A stretch of DNA of 64,000 bases from an uncultured Bacteroidales bacterium (GTDB lineage: Bacteria > Bacteroidota > Bacteroidia > Bacteroidales > UBA932). Under the pieces are notes generated by a model. The model was not told where the DNA came from. It was given only the letters and a program-made list of their open reading frames with translations, and made no database searches. Made by a program: the position numbers and the translations under genes. The first letter of the stretch is position 1; every line of letters begins with the position of its first letter. Below are positions 1 to 7,319 of this stretch, in pieces. The stretch covers positions 1 to 64,000 of the forward strand of contig ONJB01000002.1 of assembly GCA_900318015.1 (NCBI GenBank), given 5' to 3'.

Positions 1-690
1 CTCCAGGGCGCGGATGTTGCGGCCCTCGCGGCCGATGATGCGGCCCTTGATCTCGTCATTGTCGATCGGGAAGGTGGTGACGGCGTTCTCGATGGCCGTT
101 TCCGTCGCGGTGCGCTGGATGGTGTTGATGACGATGCGCTTCGCTTCCTTCGCGGCGTTCAGGCGGGCTTCGTCGATGGTGTCGTTGATGTAGGCCTGGG
201 CCTCGGTCCGGGCTTCGGCCTTCATGTTCTCCATCAGCTGGGCCTTGGCCTCCTGGGCCGTCATCCCGGCGATGGACTCGATCTGGCGGTTCGCCTGTTC
301 GATGCGGCGGTCGCACTCTTCCTCCTTCCGCTTCAGGGCGTCCTGCTGTCCCTTGAGGGAGGCCTTGACATTGTCCACCTCCTTGCTCTTGCGGTCCAGC
401 TCGCTCATCTTCTGGTTCAGGGTGTTCTCCTTCTGCTTCACGCGGGATTCCGCCTCCCGGACCTGGGCGTTCTTGTTGTTCACGTATTCCTCGTGTTCCG
501 CCTTGAGGTTCAGAAACTTCTCCTTGGCCTGGAGGATCTTGTCGTTCTTGATCTTCTCCGCTTCGATCTCGGCCTTTTCAAGGATTTCGTCCCGTTTCCC
601 CTTGAGGATGGATTTCCGGATGAGTATGTAGGCCGCCAAGGCCAGGGCGGCCCCGACGATGAATCCGATGAGTAACGATACGATGTTCAT
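1..690 (-). CDS. rny: Ribonuclease Y, N-terminal part (cut by window start)
   Basis: Membrane-anchored endoribonuclease that starts mRNA decay. The 230 visible codons read from ATG at 690 and run off the window. Residues about 4-23 form one hydrophobic membrane segment (VSLLIGFIVGAALALAAY). Residues about 25-190 are a long charged coiled coil rich in K, E, Q and A. The last visible residues, about 213-230, are the start of the KH RNA-binding domain with the family-typical GRIIGREGRNIRALE. The HD catalytic domain lies outside the window; full-length family members have roughly 510-520 residues. It is the last gene of a minus-strand group after the zapB-like gene, zapA and a structured RNA. Identification is firm from the anchor, coiled coil and KH signature in the right order. 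Confidence 0.95.
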   Translation of the reverse strand, partial: MNIVSLLIGFIVGAALALAAYILIRKSILKGKRDEILEKAEIEAEKIKNDKILQAKEKFLNLKAEHEEYVNNKNAQVREAESRVKQKENTLNQKMSELDRKSKEVDNVKASLKGQQDALKRKEEECDRRIEQANRQIESIAGMTAQEAKAQLMENMKAEARTEAQAYINDTIDEARLNAAKEAKRIVINTIQRTATETAIENAVTTFPIDNDEIKGRIIGREGRNIRALE

Positions 691-721
691 AATATATTGT
701 GTTTTAAGTGTTTCTGCAAAT

Positions 722-760
722 AAAAAACCAGGCAGGCCCTCCTTTCGGAGACCTGCCTGG
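722..760 (-). terminator. Intrinsic terminator or attenuator ahead of rny
   Basis: On the minus strand a near-perfect stem, CCAGGCAGGTCTCC / GGAGGGCCTGCCTGG with a GAAA tetraloop (728-760), is followed by TTTTTTA (727-721). It lies between the structured RNA and the rny start at 690, so it would stop read-through from upstream or attenuate rny. Confidence 0.75.
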
Positions 761-763
761 TAG

Positions 764-951
764 AAAAAAAACCGCCGCCATCCATGTCGGAAAATCTTAT
801 GGATAAGATTTGAGTTCCGACCAGTTGCTGATATCCCACGTCCCGCCTTGCGGCGGAATCCCCGTTCGGGTCACCTGGGCCCGTCATCCCTGGTCTGAGT
901 AAACTCGGTACGTTGTATTACGTTGTTTTCAGAGGGGGATGCGCGGCGGCT
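764..951 (-). ncRNA. ssrS: Putative 6S RNA (ssrS-like)
   Basis: A stretch of about 190 nt between zapA and rny has no gene but strong pairing. On the minus strand the 5' arm CCGCCGCGCATCC (949-937) pairs with the 3' arm GGATGGCGGCGG (783-772) to make a long closing stem, followed at once by eight T (771-764), as expected for an RNA 3' end. Inside, GAGTTTACTCAGACCAG can pair with CTGGTCGGAACTC, and further hairpins sit near the middle. A closing stem, open internal region and terminal arm in a molecule of about 185 nt is the 6S RNA plan, and 6S RNA sits next to zapA in many bacteria. 6S RNA binds RNA polymerase holoenzyme as a promoter mimic. No separate promoter is clear, so it may be processed from the zapA transcript. 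A different structured RNA is possible. Confidence 0.6.
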
Positions 952-954
952 ATG

Positions 955-1242
955 TCATTTTCCGGTCCGGGCCAGATAGTTCGCCATGTCCTTGCCGAGC
1001 TGTTGCGCTTCCGCTTCCTGGGCGGCCTTCTCGCGCTGGACGGTGATGCGGCTCACACACTCGTTGAGCGCCACCATCGGCATCAGTTCCGCGAGCGACT
1101 TGCCGGGGTACCGACGGGTGTAGGCCTGCAGATGCTGGTTGATGGCATCCGCGGCCAGGCGGATAATCTCCTCCTTCTCCGGGGTCGGGGCAGTCAGGTT
1201 GAACGTCCGTTCTGCGATCTTGATGCTGATTTTCTGGTCCAT
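955..1242 (-). CDS. zapA: Cell division protein ZapA
   Basis: Small cytoplasmic protein that bundles FtsZ filaments at the division ring. The 95 residues match ZapA: an N-terminal beta-rich part (KISIKIAERTFNLTAPTPEKEE), then a long helix with AADAINQHLQAY and a C-terminal helix. Length is typical of the family. It starts 3 nt after the stop of the coiled-coil gene upstream, so the two are co-transcribed. The 6S-like RNA begins only a few bases after its stop codon. Confidence 0.88.
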   Translation of the reverse strand: MDQKISIKIAERTFNLTAPTPEKEEIIRLAADAINQHLQAYTRRYPGKSLAELMPMVALNECVSRITVQREKAAQEAEAQQLGKDMANYLARTGK

Positions 1243-1245
1243 ACG

Positions 1246-1515
1246 CTAATTTTCCAGCCAGGAGATGCACTTGTCTACCTCCCGTATCAGTTGATCCAAC
1301 TTCTCTTTGGCGGCGCGGTTGTCGCCGCCGGCGGTAAAGGCTTCAGTCAATTTCAGGGTGTCTATCGTGGACTCGAGTTCCAAGACTTGTCTCCTCAGGG
1401 TGTCACCGGTTTCCTTGCACGCCTGTAGCTCTGCGCGGAGACGCTCGTTCTCCACTTTCTCAGCCTCATAGCGGGCAATCAGCTCTTCGATGTGTTTGCG
1501 GACTTCTTCAAGCAT
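1246..1515 (-). CDS. ZapB-like small coiled-coil protein
   Basis: An 89-residue protein made almost wholly of heptad-like helix: residues about 1-60 (EELIARYEAEKVENERLRAE and following) and 65-89 ending ISWLEN. It has no signal peptide or membrane segment. Its place directly upstream of zapA and its coiled-coil character suggest a ZapB-like division factor that works with ZapA; this is context-based because sequence identity in such helices means little. The ATG at 1515 lies about 25 nt downstream of a TAAATTTG box on the minus strand. Confidence 0.65.
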   Translation of the reverse strand: MLEEVRKHIEELIARYEAEKVENERLRAELQACKETGDTLRRQVLELESTIDTLKLTEAFTAGGDNRAAKEKLDQLIREVDKCISWLEN

Positions 1516-1540
1516 GGCCGGTTTCAGTGCCTAATTCGTG

Positions 1541-1548
1541 CAAATTTA
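1541..1548 (-). promoter_or_regulatory. Bacteroidota -7 box for the zapB-like/zapA/RNA/rny group
   Basis: TAAATTTG on the minus strand matches the Bacteroidota -7 consensus TAnnTTTG and is placed 25 nt ahead of the coiled-coil gene start. No clear TTG -33 element is seen at the usual distance. Confidence 0.55.
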
Positions 1549-1605
1549 ATAAAATTCTTTTATTATCGCACGTTTCTCCCCGAAAAAATGAATGAAAGCA
1601 AGGGT

Positions 1606-2433
1606 TTAGAGCTGTTCGACCAATCTTTTGAAAATCACGGTCATGCGGTCGGCCGCGGCATTGGCCGCCTCGACGATGGCTTCGCCGTCGGTGATGTAGT
1701 CCTCGTCGTCGGTGGCGTGGGCCACGTCGGTGATCACGGACATGCCGAATACGGGAATGCTGCTGTGGCGGGCCACGATGACCTCCGGAACGGTGCTCAT
1801 GCCCACGGCGTCGGCGCCGATGTTCCGGAAGTAGCGGTACTCGGCCGGCGTCTCATAGCAGGGGCCGGTGACGGCGACGTAGACGCCCTTCTGGAGGGAA
1901 ATACCCTCCCAGGCGGCGATCTCCTCCGCCTTCAGGATGAGGCTGGGATCGTACGGACGGGTCATGTCCGGGAAGCGCGGGCCGAACTCGTCCAGGTTCG
2001 GGCCGATGAGCGGGTTCGGGATCAGGTTGATGTGGTCGCGGATGATCATCAGGTCGCCCACGTGGAAGCTGAGGTTCGTGCCGCCCGCCGCGTTGGAGAC
2101 GAACAGGTACTGGATGCCGATGCGGATCATCACCCGGATGGGGAGGACCACCAGGTGCATCGGGTAGCCTTCGTAGTAGTGGATGCGGCCCTGCATCGCG
2201 ATCACGCATTTCCCGCCGAGGGTGCCGACGATGAAGTTCCCCTTGTGGCCGATGGCCGTGGACACGGGGAAGCCGGGGAGTTCGCTGTAGGGGATGACGA
2301 GGGGGTCCTCGATCTGGTCGGCCAGCATGCCGAGGCCGCTGCCGAGGACGATGCCGATCTGCGGCTTCCGTCCTTCCATCCGCTCGAGGAGGGCGTCGGA
2401 AGCAGCGTGAATGGCGCGTAAAGTGTCAGTCAT
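1606..2433 (-). CDS. Purine nucleoside phosphorylase, paralogue with Asp at the base-specificity site
   Basis: Trimeric-type (low-molecular-mass) purine nucleoside phosphorylase, 275 residues, cytoplasmic: phosphorolysis of purine nucleosides to free base and (deoxy)ribose-1-phosphate. Visible signatures: phosphate-site GSGLG at 31-35, GRIHYYEGY at 82-90 (R83, H85, Y87 match the phosphate/ribose ligands R84, H86, Y88 of human PNP), ETPAE at 194-198, VGMS around M212. Where human PNP has T242-N243, this copy has T235-D236. Asparagine there favours 6-oxopurines; aspartate is found in enzymes that take 6-aminopurines (human MTAP, or the N243D mutant of human PNP). So this copy may prefer adenosine- or MTA-like substrates; that is inference. 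It starts 3 nt after the stop of a closely related paralogue. Confidence 0.93.
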   Translation of the reverse strand: MTDTLRAIHAASDALLERMEGRKPQIGIVLGSGLGMLADQIEDPLVIPYSELPGFPVSTAIGHKGNFIVGTLGGKCVIAMQGRIHYYEGYPMHLVVLPIRVMIRIGIQYLFVSNAAGGTNLSFHVGDLMIIRDHINLIPNPLIGPNLDEFGPRFPDMTRPYDPSLILKAEEIAAWEGISLQKGVYVAVTGPCYETPAEYRYFRNIGADAVGMSTVPEVIVARHSSIPVFGMSVITDVAHATDDEDYITDGEAIVEAANAAADRMTVIFKRLVEQL

Positions 2434-2436
2434 AAG

Positions 2437-3264
2437 TTACAATCTTTCAATCATTTCACGGATAAGGCCGGTCATCTTGTCGGCCGCGGCGTTGGCGGCG
2501 GTCACGACGTCGTCGCCGTCATTGACATAGTCGTCGGCATAGTCGTCGTGCGCTTCGTTCGTGATGACCGAGATGCCGAACACGGGCACATTCGCGTGGC
2601 GGGCGGCGATGACCTCCGGGATGGTGCTCATGCCCACGGCGTCGCCGCCGATGAGGCGGAAGTACTTGTACTCCGCCGGCGTCTCGTAGGACGGACCGGT
2701 GCCGCCCACGTACACGCCTTCCTGGAGGGCGATGCCCTTTTCTTCGGCGATATCCTTCGCCAGCTTGATGAGCGCAGGATCGTACGGACGGGTCATGTCC
2801 GGGAACCGCGGACCCAGGTAGTCCAGGTTCGGGCCGATGAGCGGGTTCGGGAGGAAGTTGATATGGTCCTTGATGACCATCAGGTCGCCGACGTGGAGCT
2901 TGAAGCTCACGCCGCCGGCGGCGTTGGAAACGAAGAGTTTCCCGATGCCGATGGACATCATCACGCGGATGGGGAGGACGACGAGGTCCATCCCGTAGCC
3001 TTCGTAGTAGTGGATGCGGCCCTGCATGGCGATGACGGTCTTGCCGCCGAGGGTGCCGACGATGTAATTCCCCTTGTGGCCGATGGCCGTGGAAACCGGG
3101 AAACCGGGGATGTCCTTGTAGGGGATGACGAGCGGGTCCGCGATCTGGTCGGCGAGCTTGCCGAGGCCGCTGCCGAGCACGATGCCGATTTCGGGCTGCC
3201 GGCCGGCGAGGACGCCGACCAGGTAATCCGCCGCATTCTTGATCCTTTCGATTCGAGGGTCCAT
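2437..3264 (-). CDS. Purine nucleoside phosphorylase, paralogue with Asn at the base-specificity site
   Basis: Second 275-residue purine nucleoside phosphorylase, plainly a tandem duplicate of its neighbour. It keeps GSGLG at 31-35, GRIHYYEGY at 82-90, ETPAE at 194-198 and VGMS near M212. At the purine-recognition site it has T235-N236, as in classic inosine/guanosine-specific enzymes, so it is the better candidate for the standard inosine/guanosine phosphorylase of this cell. The gene lies 19 nt after the amidohydrolase gene and 3 nt before the other paralogue, so the three form an operon for purine salvage. Confidence 0.94.
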   Translation of the reverse strand: MDPRIERIKNAADYLVGVLAGRQPEIGIVLGSGLGKLADQIADPLVIPYKDIPGFPVSTAIGHKGNYIVGTLGGKTVIAMQGRIHYYEGYGMDLVVLPIRVMMSIGIGKLFVSNAAGGVSFKLHVGDLMVIKDHINFLPNPLIGPNLDYLGPRFPDMTRPYDPALIKLAKDIAEEKGIALQEGVYVGGTGPSYETPAEYKYFRLIGGDAVGMSTIPEVIAARHANVPVFGISVITNEAHDDYADDYVNDGDDVVTAANAAADKMTGLIREMIERL

Positions 3265-3283
3265 AATTGGGTGGGATTAGTGG

Positions 3284-4540
3284 TTATTGTATCTGTTTCA
3301 GTACTTTCCGGGCTTCGGTGAGAATCTCCGCCTCGCCGGGGACGACGCGGTCCCGCATGACGAAACGTCCGCCTGCGATGACCGAGGAAATGGTGTCGCT
3401 GTGCGCCGCGTACACGAGGTTCGCGAGGAAGGATCCCGGGGAGATGAAGTAGGAGTTGTCGATGTCCACGAGGGAGAGGTCGGCGATGGCGCCTTCCCGG
3501 ACGACGCCGGTGTCGAGGCCGAGGGCCCGGGCGCCGTTCACGGTGGCGGCGTCCATCAGCTCGTGGAGCGGCATCGCGGACGGGTCGTTCTCCCAGGCTT
3601 TCTGGAAGAGGGCGGTCGTCTTCATGGTCTCGAGCATGTCCAGGTTGTTGGAGGAGGAGGCTCCGTCTGTGCCCAGGCAAATGTTCGCGCCGGCGTTCTT
3701 CAGGTCTTCGTAGCGGAAGCGGTAGCCGGAGGCGAGTTTCGCGTTGGAATTGATGTTGTGCACGCAGTTCACCCGGTGGTTGCCGAGGATTTCCACGTCG
3801 TGGTCGCTGAGCCAGATGGTGTGCGCCGCGATGACGTGGGGCCCCAGCACGCCCAGCGAATCGAGGTATTCGGTGGGGGAGAGGCCGCCGTGGGCCTTCC
3901 TGCAGTCGATGTTCTCCTTTTCGGTCTCGGAGATGTGGATGTGCAACTTCATGCCGTGGTCCACGGCGAACTGGCTGGCCCAGCGGATCATGTCCTCGCT
4001 GACGGTATAGACCGCATGGACGGACATCGCCAGGTGGGAGGCTTCGCCCCACTGCTTCGAGCGCTCGTAGAGTTCGATGCACTTGCGCTTCTGCTTGGCT
4101 GCGATTTCCGGGTCGAACCGGTCCAGGATGACGAAGGAGATGTAGGGGCGGATGCCCATCTCCACCGCGGCCTGCCGCGCGAAGGGGGCGAACCAGTACA
4201 TGTCGTTGAAGGTGGTGGTGCCGCTGCGGATCATCTCCAGGCAGGCCGCCTTCGTTCCCCAGTAGATGAACTCCTCGTCCATCTTCGCCTCCATTTCCCA
4301 GATCTTCGAGAGCCAGTCGTGAAGGGGGACGTCCTCGGTGATGCCTCGGAGCATGATCATGGCCGCATGCGTGTGCATGTTGATGAATCCCGGGATGACG
4401 GCCTTGCCGGTGCAGTCCACGGTTTCGTCCGCGACGAGGCCTTCCGTCTCGGGGAAGGGGAGGATGCGGTGGATGCGCTGCCCCTGGATGAAGAGGTTGA
4501 CGGGGGTGCCGTCCAACTGGATGTTCCTCAGAAGAATCAT
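3284..4540 (-). CDS. Amidohydrolase, MTA/SAH/adenosine deaminase type
   Basis: Metal-dependent amidohydrolase of the TrzA/ATZ/MtaD branch, 418 residues, cytoplasmic. The metal ligands are visible: H56-x-H58 in NMHTH, a histidine in KLHIHISET, the histidine in AAHTIWLSDHD and the aspartate in LGTDGASSSN. The family deaminates S-adenosylhomocysteine, 5'-methylthioadenosine, adenosine or related compounds; the exact substrate cannot be read here. Encoded directly before two purine nucleoside phosphorylases, it would convert a 6-amino nucleoside to an inosine-type product for phosphorolysis. Chlorohydrolases of other substrates share the same motifs, so the context carries much of the call. Confidence 0.8.
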   Translation of the reverse strand: MILLRNIQLDGTPVNLFIQGQRIHRILPFPETEGLVADETVDCTGKAVIPGFINMHTHAAMIMLRGITEDVPLHDWLSKIWEMEAKMDEEFIYWGTKAACLEMIRSGTTTFNDMYWFAPFARQAAVEMGIRPYISFVILDRFDPEIAAKQKRKCIELYERSKQWGEASHLAMSVHAVYTVSEDMIRWASQFAVDHGMKLHIHISETEKENIDCRKAHGGLSPTEYLDSLGVLGPHVIAAHTIWLSDHDVEILGNHRVNCVHNINSNAKLASGYRFRYEDLKNAGANICLGTDGASSSNNLDMLETMKTTALFQKAWENDPSAMPLHELMDAATVNGARALGLDTGVVREGAIADLSLVDIDNSYFISPGSFLANLVYAAHSDTISSVIAGGRFVMRDRVVPGEAEILTEARKVLKQIQ

Positions 4541-4550
4541 AGTCCGGAGT

Positions 4551-4581
4551 CAAAAAAACCGGCAGCGCGCGGGCGGCCGGT
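4551..4581 (-). terminator. Intrinsic terminator after the DUF3276 gene
   Basis: Minus strand: ACCGGC, a 12-nt GC-rich loop, GCCGGT (4581-4558), then a run of T (to 4552). It falls 8 nt after the DUF3276 stop and ends just before the amidohydrolase start, separating the two units. Confidence 0.7.
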
Positions 4582-4588
4582 CCAGGGT

Positions 4589-4948
4589 TTAGAATTCGTC
4601 GAAGTTCACGTCGGTGAAGGACTTGCCCGGGGCGCCCTCGGCGTCGTTCCCGCGGCTCTCGACCTGCCCGAGGCGGGCGCGGATGAACGCGACGGCGTCC
4701 TCGAGCCCCTCGGCGAACTTTTCAAAGTCCTCCTTATAGAGGAAAATCTTATGCTTGTCGTAGGAGAAAGTGCCGTCGTGTTCCTGGCGGCGCTTGCTTT
4801 CGGTGATGGTCAGGTAGAAATCGTTGTTCCCCTTGGTGGCCTTGACATCGAAAAAGTAGGTACGCTTTCCGGCACGGACCGGCTTCGAATAGACGTCTTC
4901 CGTGTTTCGCTCCTGGGCGCGGGCCCTCTCATAATCTTCACTGTACAT
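4589..4948 (-). CDS. DUF3276 / PUR-alpha-like nucleic-acid-binding protein
   Basis: A 119-residue cytoplasmic protein of the DUF3276 family, the Bacteroidota/Borrelia version of the PUR-alpha fold, which binds single-stranded DNA or RNA. Signature parts: KRTYFFDVKATKGNNDFYLT at about 28-47, ITESKRR, HKIFLYKEDFEKFAEGLEDA at about 66-86, then a low-complexity acidic tail ending FTDVNFDEF. Family members (Borrelia BpuR) act as post-transcriptional or DNA-level regulators; the role here is not known. It is divergent from nusB, with promoter boxes back to back, and is followed by its own terminator. Confidence 0.85.
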   Translation of the reverse strand: MYSEDYERARAQERNTEDVYSKPVRAGKRTYFFDVKATKGNNDFYLTITESKRRQEHDGTFSYDKHKIFLYKEDFEKFAEGLEDAVAFIRARLGQVESRGNDAEGAPGKSFTDVNFDEF

Positions 4949-4976
4949 GACTGTATCCTTTAATTCGATTTGTTTA

Positions 4977-4984
4977 CAAATGTA
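4977..4984 (-). promoter_or_regulatory. -7 box of the DUF3276 gene
   Basis: Minus-strand TACATTTG fits TAnnTTTG and lies 29 nt upstream of the ATG at 4948. It is only 21 bp from the divergent plus-strand box of nusB, so the -33 regions must overlap. Confidence 0.6.
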
Positions 4985-5005
4985 GGGAAATTATTTAAAA
5001 ATCGC

Positions 5006-5013
5006 TAACTTTG
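5006..5013 (+). promoter_or_regulatory. -7 box of the nusB operon
   Basis: TAACTTTG fits TAnnTTTG and lies 20 nt before the nusB ATG at 5033. It shares its upstream region with the divergent DUF3276 promoter. Confidence 0.65.
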
Positions 5014-5032
5014 TACAAATTATTTGAAAGCT

Positions 5033-5998
5033 ATGCTGAATCGAAGAATTCTGCGGATCAAGGCCTTCAAAGTCCTGTATTCCTATGCCGAAAACCGGAC
5101 GATGACTTTGAATGAAGCCCTCTCCGCCCTGGATATTTCCTGCGAGGCGACGCGGGACCTTTACCTCTTGATGCTCTCCATCGCGGGTCCGCTCACGGCG
5201 GAGGCCGCCCGCCGCGCGGAAGCGGCCAGCCACAAGTTCAATCCCACCGAGGAAGAACTCCATCCGAACCTCAAGTTCGTCCGCAACGCCCTCGCTCCGC
5301 TCCTCGGGGAGGATCCCGATTTCCAGAAGCTCCTGGAGCGCAAGAAACTCTCCTGGGACCAGGATGACGCCCTGGTGAACCAGCTTTACGAAACCATCGT
5401 CACCCGTCCGTACTATGCCGCTTACCTGGCGGATCCGGAGATCTCCCTCGCGCAGGATGTCCGCATCTTCAAGAAGATCTTCGAGAACGAGTTCGAGGAC
5501 AACGACGCCCTCTGGCAGATCCTGGAGGACCGTTCCATCTACTGGACGGACGACCTTCCTTACGCCCTCACGCAGGTCATCCGCAGCCTGGACGACATCG
5601 CCCGCACGGGCCGCTGGGAACTTCCGCCCCTGTACCAGAGCGACATCCTCGCCGCACAGGGCAAGTCCGTGGACAGCGACGGCCAGTTCGTGAAGCGTCT
5701 CCTCACCGCGGCCTTTGGCCGGTTCGCCGAGTACTACGACAAGGTGGCGGGCTCCGTCCGCGGCTGGGACCGTGACCGCCTCTTCACCACGGACATCGTG
5801 CTCATCGCGATGGGCCTCGCCGAGGCCGAAACCTTCCCGGAAATCCCCGTGAAGGTCACCATCAACGAGTACGTGGAAATCTCCAAGTTCTATTCCACCC
5901 CCAAGAGCCGCTCCTTCGTGAACGGCCTCCTGGACCGCCTCATCAAGGAAAGCGAGGCGGAAGGCCGGATCCACAAGACCGGCAAGGGACTCCTTTAG
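5033..5998 (+). CDS. nusB: Transcription antitermination factor NusB, long Bacteroidota form
   Basis: 321 residues from the ATG at 5033; an in-frame TTG 9 nt upstream is less likely because ATG sits at the right distance from the TAACTTTG box. The protein opens with MLNRRILRIKAFKVLYSYAE, typical of NusB, and the NusB helical domain returns in the C-terminal third (about 195-310, with TTDIVLIAMGLAEAETFPEI, VTINEYVEISKFYSTPKSRS and NGLLDRL). E. coli NusB has about 140 residues; the large middle insert is normal for Bacteroidota. NusB binds boxA RNA with NusE and supports rRNA antitermination. First gene of a compact operon. Confidence 0.92.
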   Translation: MLNRRILRIKAFKVLYSYAENRTMTLNEALSALDISCEATRDLYLLMLSIAGPLTAEAARRAEAASHKFNPTEEELHPNLKFVRNALAPLLGEDPDFQKLLERKKLSWDQDDALVNQLYETIVTRPYYAAYLADPEISLAQDVRIFKKIFENEFEDNDALWQILEDRSIYWTDDLPYALTQVIRSLDDIARTGRWELPPLYQSDILAAQGKSVDSDGQFVKRLLTAAFGRFAEYYDKVAGSVRGWDRDRLFTTDIVLIAMGLAEAETFPEIPVKVTINEYVEISKFYSTPKSRSFVNGLLDRLIKESEAEGRIHKTGKGLL

Positions 5999-6019
5999 CC
6001 AACTTAAGAATCAAACGAT

Positions 6020-6346
6020 ATGAAGACTCTTTTCCTTCTTCTCCAGGCCCAGGCTCCTGCGCAGGGCCAGCCGGGCGGCGGCGCCTCCATGTGGATCCTC
6101 CTCCTGCTGATGTTCGTCGTCATGTATTTCTTCATGATCCGGCCGCAGCGCAAGCAGCAGAAAGAGCTCGAAGCCTTCCAGAACGCCCTCAAGAAGGGTG
6201 ACAAGGTGATCATCGGCAACAGCGGCATCTTCGGCGAGATCGTCGAGGTCGACGACCGCACCGCCCTCGTCCGCGTGGACGGCGACACCAAGCTCCGCGT
6301 GGCGAAGCAGGTCCTCACCCGCGACACCTCCGACATCCAGAAGTAG
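6020..6346 (+). CDS. yajC: Preprotein translocase subunit YajC
   Basis: 108 residues with one membrane helix at about 25-40 (WILLLLMFVVMYFFMI), followed by the hallmark RPQRKQQKE and a small soluble domain (KKGDKVIIGNSGIFGEIVEV). YajC is an accessory subunit of the SecDF-YajC complex in the inner membrane. It follows nusB by 21 nt, a common Bacteroidota order. Confidence 0.95.
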   Translation: MKTLFLLLQAQAPAQGQPGGGASMWILLLLMFVVMYFFMIRPQRKQQKELEAFQNALKKGDKVIIGNSGIFGEIVEVDDRTALVRVDGDTKLRVAKQVLTRDTSDIQK

Positions 6347-6358
6347 GCTCCTCTTTCC

Positions 6359-7315
6359 GTGAGACGGAAATTCCGGCTGCCGCTGCGGGGCAGGGAGTGG
6401 CTCCTTTTCGCCACCTCCCTGATTCTCGCCGTGCTCATCTGGTTCCTCAGCAACCTGTCCCGGACCTACTCGGGCGTGCTGGGGGTTCCCGTCATCGCGG
6501 AATGCAACATCCAGGGTTACAGCAACATCTCCTCCAATTCGGCGATGCTCTCCGCCCGCTGCCGAGCGGAGGGATTCCGGCTCCTGCGGGAGGGAACCCG
6601 CCGGTCCCGCCGGCCTGTCCAGGTCGCGTTCGACCGGGCGGACCTCCGCCACGGGACGGGCGACCGTTTCTTCGTCACGGGCAACGTGATGAACAACTAC
6701 CTGCGGCAGATCTTCGGGGACAAGGTGGACGTGGAGGACATCATCACCGACACGCTCTATTTCCTTTTCCCGCAGGAAAACAACAAGCGGGTTCCCGTCA
6801 ATTTCACCGGCGATTTCACCTACCGCTCCCAGTATATGGCCTCCGGCCCGCTGAAAATCACGCCGGACTCGGTGACCGTGTACGGTGAGAAGGCGCGGCT
6901 GGACCTGGTGGACCACGTGTCCACGGCCCAGGTCTTCCCGGACGACGTCCACGAGGCGCAGCACGGCGTCTTGCGGCTGCGCAAGATCAAGGGGGTGCGC
7001 CTGTCCGACGAACAGATCTCCTACGAACTCCCGGTATCCCGCTATGTAGAATTGCGTTCCGAACTGCCGGTTGCGGTCCGGAATGTGCCCGGCGGCCACC
7101 ATCTGGACGTGTTCCCGTCCCGGGCGACCGTCGTCCTGCACTGCATCTTCCCGGTAGGCCGCGACCCGTTCGAGTCCTTCGACCTGTACATCGATTACGC
7201 CGATTTCGCTTCGTCCCTGTCCGGCCGCTGCGTCCCCCGGGTGCGGGAACTCCCGCGCGGGGTGCTTGACTACCGGGTGGAACCGGCCGTGTTCGACTGC
7301 ATCGAGACCGACTGA
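6359..7315 (+). CDS. YbbR/CdaR-like domain protein
   Basis: 318 residues from a GTG start at 6359, 12 nt after yajC. A membrane anchor at about 14-33 (WLLFATSLILAVLIWFLSNL) is followed by an outer soluble region built of beta-rich YbbR-type repeats (for example VPVNFTGDFTY, KITPDSVTVYGEKARLD, LPVSRYVELRSELPV). YbbR proteins regulate cyclic-di-AMP cyclase in Firmicutes; in Bacteroidota the role is unknown. The constant place between yajC and coaE supports the family call. Confidence 0.75.
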   Translation: MRRKFRLPLRGREWLLFATSLILAVLIWFLSNLSRTYSGVLGVPVIAECNIQGYSNISSNSAMLSARCRAEGFRLLREGTRRSRRPVQVAFDRADLRHGTGDRFFVTGNVMNNYLRQIFGDKVDVEDIITDTLYFLFPQENNKRVPVNFTGDFTYRSQYMASGPLKITPDSVTVYGEKARLDLVDHVSTAQVFPDDVHEAQHGVLRLRKIKGVRLSDEQISYELPVSRYVELRSELPVAVRNVPGGHHLDVFPSRATVVLHCIFPVGRDPFESFDLYIDYADFASSLSGRCVPRVRELPRGVLDYRVEPAVFDCIETD

Positions 7316-7319
7316 TTCC

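Noticed and set aside
3287..4963. A 558-codon plus-strand open frame opposite the amidohydrolase and DUF3276 genes
   Set aside because: Repetitive valine/glycine/aspartate-rich reading, typical of an antisense frame; the minus-strand genes have full catalytic motifs.
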